Shown here: positions 1 to 9,207 of the stretch, piece after piece
How positions within the stretch are numbered: the stretch's first letter is position 1
Layout: every line of letters begins with the position of its first letter
From: Tetragonia tetragonoides
Lineage: Eukaryota; Streptophyta; Magnoliopsida; Caryophyllales; Aizoaceae
DNA length: 64,000 nt
Direction of reading: 5' to 3'
Assembly: GCA_038025085.1 (NCBI GenBank)
Contig: CM076154.1
Coordinates: forward strand, 28,388,501-28,452,500
The notes under the pieces: model-generated
Told to the model about the DNA's origin: nothing
Database searches by the model: none
Seen by the model: only the letters and a program-made list of their open reading frames with translations
Program-made: the position numbers and the translations under genes

Positions 1-2
1 AC

Positions 3-1271
3 ATCATGATGAACAGCATAAACCACTTCTCACATGTCACTGGTCTATATGCAAACAAGGAAAAATCAAACATTTATGTTGCAGGGGTAAATGATCAAAT
101 GAAAAATAATTTGTTACACATCTCAGGATTTAGAGAGGGAACCCTACCCATGAAATACCTGGGTGTCCCTCTATCCCCGTCAAAATGGAGCAAAATTGAT
201 TGTGAGTGCTTGGTGGATAAGATGACTAGGAAATTGCAGATTTGGGCCTCCAGGAACCTCTCTTATGCAGGAAGAGTACAATTAATTAATTCTGTATTAT
301 TTTCCATACATGTATACTGGTCTAGCATATTCATTATGCCTACTGGGGTACTGAAAAGTGTGGAGCAAAAATGCAGATTTTTCTTATGGGGGACAACTGA
401 ACAAAAACATAAGACAAGTTTGGTGGCATAGGACATGGTGTGCAGACCAAGGAAAAATGGTGGACTAAATGTTAAAAACTGCAAATGGTTCAACATAGCT
501 CTAAATGGTAAGCATATCTGGGACCTAGCCACAAAGAAAGATACACTGTGGGTAAGATGGATCAATGGAGTTTATCTGAAAGGTGTCAACTTTTGGAACT
601 ATGCTCCAGTCTGGGGATCTAGCTGGTACTGGAACAAGCTGAACAAGACCAAAAGCCACTTCCAGGCACAATACACCACAAGGGGGACATGGAAGTTTGA
701 AACTGATGGCCTATATACTGCTGCAAGTGGATACAGAATGATGCAAGGAAATATGCCAAAATACAGACATGCAGATTTAATCTGGGGGAAACTATCCATG
801 CCTAGGCAAAGCTTCTGCCTCTGGCTAGCACAAAAGGAAAGATTGTTGACCAAAGATAGACTGAAGAGAATGGGATTCTTGAATGGGGATGCAATATGCT
901 ACATGTGCAAGCTGAAGCCAGAAGACCATAACCATCTGTTCTTTAATTGCAAAGTGGCAACAACAGTCCTGGAACAGGTAAAGAATTGGCTGGGGATTTC
1001 AGCAAAATCAAAAACAATACAGAGAATGCTCAACTGGATAAGTAGGCAAAAGTGCTCGACAGTCAGGAAGGGAGTGTATGCATCTGGGCTAGCAGCAGCT
1101 GTGTACTAGGTCTGGAAATGCAGGAACACTCATTTTGCTGGGGGAGGCAGCATTCCAGCAGCACAAATCATGCAACAGATACAGCAAATTGTTAGAATCA
1201 AAGCCCAACAATACAGCAACAGCAAGAGAAAGATATCCAGCAGGGACAAGAGATGGGTAGATGAGATATAG
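3..1271 (+). pseudogene. LINE copy 1: reverse transcriptase C-terminus and zf-RVT domain, broken
   Basis: This is the C-terminal part of a plant L1-type LINE ORF2, cut by the window edge. One frame runs through the whole block. It holds the end of the reverse transcriptase with the motif KYLGVPLSPSKWSK, then the linker WASRNLSYAGRVQLINSVL, then a zf-RVT zinc-knuckle module whose metal ligands fit C-x2-C-x8-H-x4-C (CYMC...HLFFNC). Two TAG stops, at 429-431 and 1107-1109, sit where LINE copy 2 or the family has tryptophan (TGG), so both look like single G-to-A changes. The frame ends with KRWVDEI and a stop at 1269-1271. The family copies itself by target-primed reverse transcription; this copy cannot make a full product. 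The domain identification is secure from motif spacing, but the exact LINE clade was not tested. Confidence 0.9.
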
Positions 1272-2237
1272 AGATCCCAGAAGCACTGCAATAAGTGAGA
1301 TAAAGTGCAAATTAATCAGCAATAGGGCAGCACAGAAAGGTAGAAGCAGGACTCATCAGATCCTCAGCAGAGCAGCAAGAATTCTGTAAGGCAACAGAAT
1401 AAATGCAGAAAAAAGGGAGAATAGGGGAATGGGCAGAAGCAAATCTCAGCAGAAAAATCAATAAAACCCTGCAAGGCATCAGAACATGCTGCAGGAATTA
1501 GCTAGCAGACTGCAGAAGGGGAGCAGAAGCAGCACCCAGCAGAAAACCAGGGGCAGGAAGCTGGAGAAAAGCAGAGCAAAAAGAAACAGAAAAACAAAAG
1601 AAAGGAAACTAGAAGAAAATATCCTGTGCAGGAAAAAGGGAAAAGATTCCTGAAGGAATAGGCAGAAGCAAATATCATCAGGAGCTCAGCAGTGAATCAA
1701 GCAACTCAGAAAGGTAGCAGAAAAGTGCAGGAAAATACAGCAGATTTCAGCAGAGAAGCAGAAGCAGGAGAGCAGGACCCGGGGCTGTGAATAGGACAGC
1801 AGGATGTCTTGCAGCAGGAATAGGCAGCAGTGCAGGAATTCAGGCAGCAGGTTCCAACAGGTAATCAGCAGCAGGTTGATGAAGCAAGGCAGAATGAGGA
1901 ATGAAACAGTTCCAAGCAGAGTTGAAAAGCTAAAAGAAGTTGTAATATTTTTAGCTATTTATGTTTTTGTATTTTGCTGTAAGTCGGAAATAATTTTTGC
2001 AAATTGTAAGGTTTACAGAGATGGTGAGGAATAATCTTTGCAAATTGTAATGTCTACAGAGATGGTGAACCACTGCTTGTAGTGAGTTGCACCAGATTGA
2101 AGGGTTGTAAGGTAGTAGAGGGATGTAGCAAAAAGGAACCCTACATAGTAGGTGGCCTTGGATCTGCATTGCCTAAGGACTGTAATCTTGTTACATTACA
2201 GTCAGCAATAGTACAATTTCTGACTTGCACCAAAAAA
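1272..2237 (+). mobile_element. 3' UTR of LINE copy 1
   Basis: Purine-rich sequence with many CAG and GCAG triplets follows the ORF2 stop and has no coding potential. Near its end it carries the block GGAACCCTACATAGTAGG (about 2137-2155), where CCTAC and GTAGG can pair. It closes with TTGCACC and a seven-A tail. LINE copies 2 and 3 carry the same block and end, so this is the 3' UTR of the element and not host DNA. Confidence 0.8.
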
Positions 2238-2539
2238 ACATTGGCATCGCGTCAAACCGCCCTTACAAGCCTATCAGGGACCCAATAACCGTCCCTAGGG
2301 ACCTCCCATATCCCCTAGGGGTCTCCCGTGCGATATCGGGCGAAAATATTAACGTCGAAAAGTTTGCATCCGGAGGCCAAAAACAAGTCCACTAGAAAAT
2401 TCCCGGGGCCCTGTTTCCGTTTTTGCCCGAAATTTTTTCGGGGGCTCTATTATGGCCCTAGGGGACCCTCGGTGCCCCGGGAGGGACATACTTATCCCCG
2501 AACTCCGATATCACCCATGTCGCCCGTTTTCGGGCCTTA
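2238..2539. repeat. GC-rich 302-bp repeat unit R1
   Basis: The unit starts with ACATTGGCATCGCGTCAAA and is followed by the related ACATTAGCATCGC at 2540. It is rich in CCCCTAGGGG-type palindromes and CCCGGG. A second copy (R2) lies at 4588-4869 with high similarity. I do not recognise the family. It could be a monomer of a tandem repeat or the non-coding tail of the PMD-carrying element, because R2 lies directly downstream of the PMD 3' end. Short open frames across it exist on both strands and look like by-products of high GC. Confidence 0.7.
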
Positions 2540-3698
2540 ACATTAGCATCGCAAATGGGGAAGAGTTTCTGTACCTAGGCACAGCTTCTGTCTATGGTTG
2601 GCACAAATGGGGAGATTACTGACCAAAGACAGGCTACATAATATGGGCTTCCTTAATGGAGACACCATATGCTACCTGTGCAAAGAGGAGACAGAAAGTC
2701 ACGGCCATCTGTTTTTTAGCTGCAGTATTTCAACAGAGATAATGAAACAGGTACAGACATGGCTGCATATTTCTGCAAGAGGAAGCACAATTCAGGGGCT
2801 ACTAAACTGGATGAGTAGACAGAAATGCTCGAGATTCAGAAAGGAAGTGTATGCAGCTGGAATAGCAGCAACTGCATACTGGATTTGGAGAGCCAGAAAT
2901 CTGATATGCTTTGAAAAGAGCAGGCTACCAGCAACACAGATTATGCAACAGATACAGCAAGCAATCAGAGTCAGAATCCAACAGTGCAGCAGCAATAGGA
3001 AGCTAAAAAGCAAGGATAAAAGATGGATAAGGCAACTGTGAGCCTGAATCAGGAAAATGGAAGAAATACAGAAGCACTGCACACAGGAGAGCAGCTTACA
3101 GCAGGCTGCAGCAGAGACTTCAGGAAGGAACCAGTAGCAGACTGCAGAAGATAGGCTGCAATCCAGGTAGAAGAATCCAGCAGGAAAAAAGGACAGCAGG
3201 CTCCAGGAAGGATACAGAAGCAGATTTATACAGAGAGAATCTGACGCAGAACAAATGCAAGGAATAGGCAGCAGTGCAGGAACTCAGGCAGCAGGTTTCA
3301 GCAGGTAATCAGCAACAGGTTGAAGAAGCAAGGCAGAATGAAAAAATATAACAGATCCAAGCAGAGTTGAAAAGCTAGAAGGAATTGTAATATCTTTAGC
3401 TATTTATGTTTTTGTATTTTGATGTAAGTCAGAAATAATTTTTGCAAATTGTAATGTTTACAGAGATGGTGAGGAAGAATTTTTGCAAAGTGTAATGTTT
3501 ACAGAGATGGTGAACCACTGCCTGTAGTGAGTTGCACCAGATTTAAGGGTTGTAAGGTATTAGAGGGATGCAGCAAAAAGGAACCCTACCTAGTAGGTGG
3601 CCTTGGATCTGCATTGCCTAAGGACTGTAATCTTGTTACATTACAGAGAGCAATAATACAATTTCTGACTTGCACCAAAAAAACATTAGCATCGCAAA
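2540..3698 (+). mobile_element. LINE copy 2, 5'-truncated, with target-site duplication
   Basis: The 16-bp direct repeat ACATTAGCATCGCAAA occurs at 2540-2555 and 3683-3698 and brackets the element body at 2556-3682. The body has the last part of ORF2, a CAG-rich 3' UTR, the GGAACCCTACCTAGTAGG block near 3577 and a short A tail. Truncation at the 5' end, a direct repeat and an A tail together are the signature of target-primed reverse transcription. The LINE sits immediately right of repeat unit R1. Confidence 0.9.
2556..3041 (+). pseudogene. LINE copy 2 ORF2 C-terminal fragment (zf-RVT)
   Basis: This uninterrupted frame starts inside ORF2 because the insertion was truncated, so it has no native start codon. 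It reads through PRHSFCLWLAQ, the zinc-knuckle ligands CYLC...HLFFSC (C-x2-C-x8-H-x4-C), the conserved YWIWRARN, and a basic tail ending KDKRWIRQL. At the tryptophan of YWIWRARN it keeps TGG, where copy 1 has TAG. No reverse transcriptase catalytic core remains, so it is a dead fragment despite having no stop. Confidence 0.88.
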
Positions 3699-4005
3699 GT
3701 TATTAACATTGTGAAGAAAAAGGAATTTGGGGTGAGTTTGTTGTGTATGGGCTAAATGGAAAAGGAGGAAAGGAAGAAATTGTGGAAGGTGCTCACTGAT
3801 TTTGCACATTATTGCAATACTCCCTAGAGTTGGGGGGGATTCCAACACTGGGCTACTGTCAAGGAGGAGATCCAGATACATTTTCTGAATTACTAGGCTG
3901 TAAAAACTGCATTGTAGAATGTTTTCTATAAAAGTGAACTGGTCTGGGTGTCAATACACTCAGAAAATGGAGATGCAGGGACCTGCAATGTTTCGAGGGT
4001 CAGAT
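3699..4005. other. Spacer between LINE copies 2 and 3
   Basis: About 300 bp of mixed-composition sequence with no convincing domain. Short frames such as ATVKEEIQIHFLNY are open only briefly. It may be an internal LINE fragment or part of the repeat array. I could not assign it. Confidence 0.4.
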
Positions 4006-4588
4006 TCAGATTTCAGTAGTGCAGTAGCAGGAGAAGATAAACAGCAAGGATAAGAGATGGGTAAGGAATCTGTGAAATTCATCTAAATGTGTTTTGTAGA
4101 TGATGAAAACTATGCAGAAAGTCCAGCAGGAAAAATCAGAATCAGAGCTCAGCAGCTCAGCAGAAGGAAAAGATGCAGAATGCAACAAGGCTAGAGAATT
4201 TGTAATAGATTAGTTAACTATGTTTTGTATTTTGCTGTAAGTCAGGAATGTTTGGTTTTGTATGTTTCAGATATGGGGGGTGCATAATTGTTATTTGCAC
4301 TAAGTCTTTGTAGTTTGGTGTAAGTGGAAATATTTTATGTTTTTTCTGTAGAACTGTAATAGCTTATTATTTTGTGTTTTGTAATTGCTGTAAATCAGCT
4401 AGGATAAGCCACTGGATGCAGTATGTTTGCTCCAGGTCTGTTTTTTTAGGGTCGTGTGGTTGTAAAAGGGATGTAGATACAAGGAACCCTACCTAGTAGG
4501 TGGCCCTGGATCTGCACTACCTATGGGCTGTAATCTTGCTACATTGCAGCTAGTAATAATACAATTTCTAACTTGCACCAAAAAAAAA
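4006..4588 (+). mobile_element. LINE copy 3, 3'-end fragment
   Basis: It begins with the last codons of ORF2 (KDKRWVRNL and a stop at 4073-4075), matching the ends of copies 1 and 2. The diverged 3' UTR follows, with the GGAACCCTACCTAGTAGG block near 4481-4500 and the end TTGCACC plus an A tail. The tail runs straight into ACATTAGCATCGC and repeat unit R2, the same arrangement as copy 1 with R1. It is more diverged than copies 1 and 2. Confidence 0.8.
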
Positions 4589-4869
4589 CATTAGCATCGC
4601 ATCAAACCGCCCTTACAAGCCTATCAGGGACCCAATAACCGACCCTAGGGGACTCCCATGTCCCCTAGGGGTCTCCCGTGCGATATGGGGCGAAAAAATA
4701 AAAGCCGAAAAGTTTGCATCCGGAGGCCCAAGACACGTCCCGGTTTCCGTTTTCGCCCGAAATTTTTTCAGGGGCTCTATTATGGCCCTAGGGGACCCCC
4801 GGTGCCCCGGGAGGGTCATACTTATCCCCGAACTCCGATATCACCCATGTCGCCAGTTTTCAGGGCTTA
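4588..4869. repeat. GC-rich repeat unit R2
   Basis: Second copy of R1, with the same CCCCTAGGGG palindromes, GTGCCCCGGGAGGG and TCACCCATGTCGCC blocks, but about 20 bp shorter. It is flanked by ACATTAGCATCGCATCAAA on the left and ACATTGGCATCGCGTCAAA on the right. Both flanks are close variants of one 19-bp direct repeat. Confidence 0.7.
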
Positions 4870-4975
4870 ACATTGGCATCGCGTCAAAGTCATCATATCA
4901 TACATGTCATAAAAATGCATAAAAACAGGAGTTCAAAGTCTCAAGGTCAATGTCTACAAATAAATCCAACACCGC

Positions 4976-5967
4976 TCAACCAGAGTCGTCATCGTCATTG
5001 CTGTCAGCCTCATCATCAACGGATGGTCCCTGACCATAGTGCCTAGTCGAATAATGGAGAGAAGAGCTATAAATGGGCCTGCTGTTGTTAGGCATGTCCC
5101 GCCTATCATACGATGGGGCACGCATGGGGTACCTGCCGAAAACCCCGCTCCGAAGAGGTTCTCTGTGGCCTAACTGGCAAAGTCCATAGCCACATCCTGA
5201 TACGAAGGCCCTATTTGAGGTATATCCCATCCAGGGGCGTTAGCCCAACCTCCAGCCGTGGGGGGTAACAATAGGCCTGCTATCAAGAGAAGGCTGGAAA
5301 CCCGCAGGAGAAAACATCTTAGGAATGTATGGCACAGAAGGTCCGGGCGCCTCATGAACAGGAGGCCTGGTAACAGCTACGGGACCTGAACGAGCATTAG
5401 ACGGTCTGCTCGCCGAAGAGGCCCTCGCAGCAGAAGAATGTCGAGGTCCCACCAAGGACGAAGATTGAGACATCTGCAGAAAATCAAGATCAAGATGTTA
5501 AGTTAAGCACTTCACTTAGCTAAACAAAGGATAAAATTCTACTTACATCAACGGTGCTAGACCGAGAACTCTTCCCCTTGCCCATCACTCGGCCATAGCC
5601 TTTCTTCAGCAGGTGAATAAGCTAGAAGATTTGAGAGGTCTGCTCCCGGTTCAGCTACAAAAAAAAAAAAAAAAAAAAAAAAAAAAACAAAAAAAAAACA
5701 AAAACACAAGAGATTGAGTCAGCACTAAAAAGCAAACACAAACACAAGAAGGGATAAAAAGGAGCTTACCCCCGTACAACCATCAGGCGAGGGAAAGCCC
5801 TCCACAGCCTCTCCGTCAGCCATATGTAGAGGGAATTCCTCTAGTATGCGTCCCCCGCTCTCCCCAATGTACATCACCTTAATAGTCGGCAAGGTCACGC
5901 TTGGGGGCTGGCCCCGAGGAACTCTAAAATGGGACCTCCTGGGACCTTGAGGAGACAGACGATCCGA
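4976..5967 (-). pseudogene. Plant mobile domain gene, copy 1: 3' exons only
   Basis: These are the last three exons of the retrotransposon-borne PMD gene, read on the minus strand. Exon 5 (5967-5770, 66 codons, phase 0) has CACAG before it and GTAAGC after it, and encodes SDRLSPQGPRRSHFRVPRGQ and a tail ending SPDGCTG. Exon 6 (5654-5547, 36 codons) has GTAG before it and GTAAGT after it, but carries an in-frame TAG at its 11th codon. Exon 7 starts at 5473 after CTGCAG, encodes a Ser/Arg/Pro-rich stretch, shifts frame near 5240, and ends in an acidic tail (DDEADSNDDDDSG, stop at 4976-4978). The upstream PMD exons are missing: the intron before exon 5 runs into retrotransposon tandem repeats near 5990. 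A 29-base A-run sits in the intron between exons 5 and 6. The link to PMD rests on exon 5 matching the broken exon 5 of copy 2. Confidence 0.75.
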
Positions 5968-5989
5968 CTGTGAGACACAAAACGTCATT

Positions 5990-6665
5990 ATGTGTCAGTC
6001 AATGATTGCTTAAACTGTTGCGGTTGCACTGTCCATTATTTTTTATATGTTTCAGTTAATGATTGCTTAAACTATTGCATTTAAATTGTTCATACGTTTT
6101 AACCATTTTACAGCCGTCATTTTGATTGCGCTTTCTCATCAACCTTTTCGTTTCTTGTGCAGGGACGGAATCTCGGCATCCTCCGAGTGGTGTTTAATCA
6201 TTGTTTGCTCGATAAAGCATTTATACTATTCACTCTCACAAGTGTTACTTCCCATTTACAACCGTTATTTTTAATCGCGTTGTCCCGTTGACTTTTTCGT
6301 TTCTCGTACAGGGACGGAATCTCGACACCCGCCGAGCGGTGTTTAGTAACTGTTTGTCGAAGCACTCTACGTTGATCATTCTCAAAGTATTACTAACTTT
6401 TTCATTCACTCTGAATAAAGGTCCCCAGCAGACGTTTAGACCACCTACGAGCGGTGATCTATCCTGCTACCATAACCTTTATTTTCTCTTGTGTTCACAG
6501 AGATGAAATTTTATCACACTACGAGCATGTCCCAACTCAGGTTTGTCTTCATATGCATATATACTGTACACTCTCAGACACCGTGTGCACAGCAGCATCC
6601 TGCATGTCGCCTTCGGAATACTTTGATCTTCGCTTTTACTCAAGCTTGATCAAAGTGGGGGCCTC
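5990..6665 (+). mobile_element. 3' internal region of LTR retrotransposon A
   Basis: Non-coding retrotransposon sequence. It has about 60-bp units with TCAGTYAATGATTGCTTAAA, then two about 147-bp units starting at ACAGCCGTCATTTTGAT (6109) and its relative near 6258. A conserved 3' tail follows, containing GAGCATGTCCCAACTCAG, and a purine tract AAAGTGGGGGCC directly before the LTR. The same order occurs at 13491-13956 plus 22876-23212 and at 20360-21363. Confidence 0.8.
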
Positions 6666-7048
6666 TGTAGACGCCAAAAAAGAGCCTTTAAATTTCTCCG
6701 CAAAAGCCCGATGATGAAAGGAGTAATTTATAAACTTGAACGCTATTTTTGCTTTAATAGTTAAGATACGGTCTCAGGTTTTTCCTCTAAAGACTCCTTT
6801 ATTCCAATCTCATTCAAAAGCCCCGTTCAAGAGCTGTCCAACGACACGTCTCATGCCTCATTTCGACTTCCGGTCGCCAAGTTGCGATTCAGGGGTAGAA
6901 TCGTCTTTTACCATCCAGGGGTAAAACGGTCTTTTCATATTTTTCGGAATACTAAAAATTCTCCGGAAAATAAAAATAGACTGGATGTCGTCATTATGAC
7001 GACATCCAGCTGGCAGCTAACAGCCGTCAGCGGCCATGGGATAAAACC

Positions 7049-7068
7049 CAGCGCCGCTAGCGGCGCTG
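7049..7068. promoter_or_regulatory. 20-bp perfect palindrome in LTR A U3
   Basis: CAGCGCCGCTAGCGGCGCTG equals its own reverse complement. It lies about 85 bp upstream of the TATA box. The inner 12 bp, GCCGCTAGCGGC, recur in the two LTRs of element C (14530-14541, 21975-21986), in LTR D (23576-23587), in LTR E (25024-25035) and upstream of the antisense PMD gene (12937-12948). A role as a promoter-proximal binding site is inferred from position. Confidence 0.6.
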
Positions 7069-7152
7069 ACATTGCCTCTGGCCCGACTCTTTCTTCAAGC
7101 CCAATTCAAAAAATCGGCTCTCTTCAGCCGTCTAGCCCTACTTCCCCACGCC

Positions 7153-7160
7153 TATAAATA
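7153..7160 (+). promoter_or_regulatory. TATA box of LTR A
   Basis: TATAAATA in the context ACGCCTATAAATATGACC. Equivalent boxes lie at 14638-14645 and 22083-22090 (TATATAAA) in element C and near 8480, 23680 and 25150 in the other LTRs. It presumably sets the U3/R boundary of the retrotransposon transcript. Confidence 0.65.
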
Positions 7161-8013
7161 TGACCCTCCTCCATCAGTTCAAATCACACAGTCTACAGTT
7201 AACACCATTTATTCTCAGTAGTATTGACTCTGAGCTTCTCCCTCTTTCTTCCATAAACAATTCTATTCTATTCTCAGGAGTATTGACACCGAGCTTCCCC
7301 CTCTTTCCAATCTTGAGATCTTGTCTTTACTATTTTCGTCAAATATAGCCTACAGTTCAGGTACAAACTCCTGAGGGCTCAAATTAAATTAATTGTCTAA
7401 TTGTTTATTTTCTAGTAGTCATAATATAGATATCATGCTAGTACACATTTTTTTATCGCTTCCTAAATATTGTTTGTCTAATCGTTGTGCTGCCCAACTT
7501 TTCAATCGAATACATGTCTAAATAAGGGTCATTAATAAATGTTGTGATACTTGTGATGAGCAAACTAATAATCTAAGTCTATGTTGTTAATCCGGTTTTG
7601 CATGGGAATTATGTCTTCAAATTATTAAGCAAACTTGAGTTAGTAGAGGCCGTCATAATACGGGTGAGTTGGGTGCCTAACACCTTCTCACCTCGTACCT
7701 TCACCCCCAAACCCTTTTTTCTTGGGTACTCATATGTTCTATATGAGAGGGACTCTTTGTAAAAACATGATTAGTTCACTTATCGCGCTATTGGGTTGTC
7801 CCTTCGGATTGTCCCTTCGGTTTGTCCCTTGGATAAAACGCCGATCGCAGATTTGTGACCTCTTTCATGGTTTTTATTCAATTCAAGTCTTTACAAAATC
7901 TTTTCTAACTCGATGGTCCCTTGAACTTATCTAAACCCCCAACTTACAAATTTTCTATAAGGACATACTCCGTGAAAACCAGTTGGATTGGATAAAAATC
8001 CCGGGTCGTTACA

Positions 8014-8259
8014 AGGTCCCCTGCTGGCATTGAGACCATCTCGAGCGATGTTTGTCCAGCTAACCATAACCTTTACTTTTTCTTGTGTTCATAGAGATGA
8101 AATCTTAGCGCGCTACGAGCATGTCCCAACTCAGGTTTGCCTTCATATGCATGCATATTGTACACCCTCACACACCATGTGCACATCAGCATCCTGCGTG
8201 TCACCTTCGGAACACTTTGATCTTTGCTTTTACTCAAGCTCGATCAAAGTGGGGGCTTC
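8014..8259 (+). mobile_element. 3' tail of retrotransposon B
   Basis: This begins AGGTCCCCTGC, matching the sequence that follows GAATAC in the 3' internal region of element C, and ends in the purine tract AAAGTGGGGGCTTC before LTR B. Element A therefore appears to lie inside the internal region of element B. It holds the conserved block GAGCATGTCCCAACTCAG. Confidence 0.75.
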
Positions 8260-9143
8260 TTTAGACGCCAAAAAATCCCACTCGATTTCCCCGCAAAAGC
8301 CCGATGATGAAAGGAGTAATTTATAAACTTGAATGCTATTTTTGCTTTAATAGGTAAAATAAGATCTCACGTTTTTCCTCGATCACTCCTTCATTCCAAT
8401 CACATTCAAAAGCCATGTTCAAGAGCTTTCCGACCTATTTCGGCTATCTCTTCACCCGTCCATCCCTATTTCCTTCCCTATAAATATAACCCTCGACCCT
8501 CAGTTCAAAACACACAGTCTACATTTAGCAACATCTATTCTCAGGAGTATTAACACTGAACTTCCCCCTCTTTCTTCTAAATTTGACATCTTGTCTTTAC
8601 TATTTTTGCTAAATAGCCTACAGTTCAGGTCTAACTCCTGAGAGTTCAAATTAAATTAATTGCTTAACTGTTTATTTTGTAGTAGTCAAAATGTAGATAT
8701 CATGCAAATCACGTCTTTTATTGCTTACTAAATATTGTCTTTCAAAGCATGTCTAGTCGTTGTAATGTTCAACTTGCCAATCAAATTGCATGTCTATATA
8801 AGGGTCATTAATAGATGTTGTGATGCTTGTGATGAACCAATTAGTAGTCTAAGTCTAGGTTATTAATCCGGTTTGTATGGGAATCATGTCTTTAAATTAT
8901 TTAGCAAACTTGAGTTAGTAGAGGCCGTCATAAAACGGGAGAGTTGGGTTCCTAATACCTTCCCACCTCGTACCTTCGCCCCCGAACCTTTTATTCTTGG
9001 GTACTCATATGTTCTATATGAGCGGGAGTCTTACTAAGAACATGATCAGTTCACTTATCGCACTATTGGGTTGTCCCTTCGGATTGTCCCTTTGGTTTGT
9101 CCCTTCGATAAAACGCCAATAGTAGATTTGTGGCCTCTTCCAT
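8260..9143 (+). mobile_element. LTR B, truncated by recombination
   Basis: It starts TTTAGACGCC (a TG-to-TT variant of the usual LTR start). It lacks the palindrome-containing part of U3 but has a TATA box near 8480. It breaks off at GGCCTCTTCCAT, where other LTRs continue with GGTTTTTATTC. The next bases are PMD exon 5 sequence. The four bases CCAT (9140-9143) are shared by both partners at the join. Confidence 0.8.
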
Positions 9144-9207
9144 CAGGCGAGGGCAAGCCCTCCACAGCCTCTCCGTCATCCATACGTAGAGGAAACTCCT
9201 CTACTAT

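Larger units (their letters stand above)
6666..8013 (+). mobile_element. LTR A (3' LTR of retrotransposon A)
   Basis: The LTR starts TGTAGACGCC right after the purine tract and ends GGGTCGTTACA, giving TG...CA ends over 1,348 bp. U3 carries a 20-bp perfect palindrome and a TATA box. The region near 7650-7730 has GTGCCTAACACCTTCTCACC and CACCCCCAAACC, a block I associate with Tat/Ogre-type LTRs. Three copies of TTGTCCCTTCGG-like units lie at 7794-7834. The LTR is immediately followed by the tail of a second element copy. Confidence 0.85.

Noticed and set aside
6086..6924. Several short plus-strand frames in the retrotransposon tail and LTR A
   Set aside because: They recur in every element copy at LTR and repeat positions but carry no domain and break at different points.
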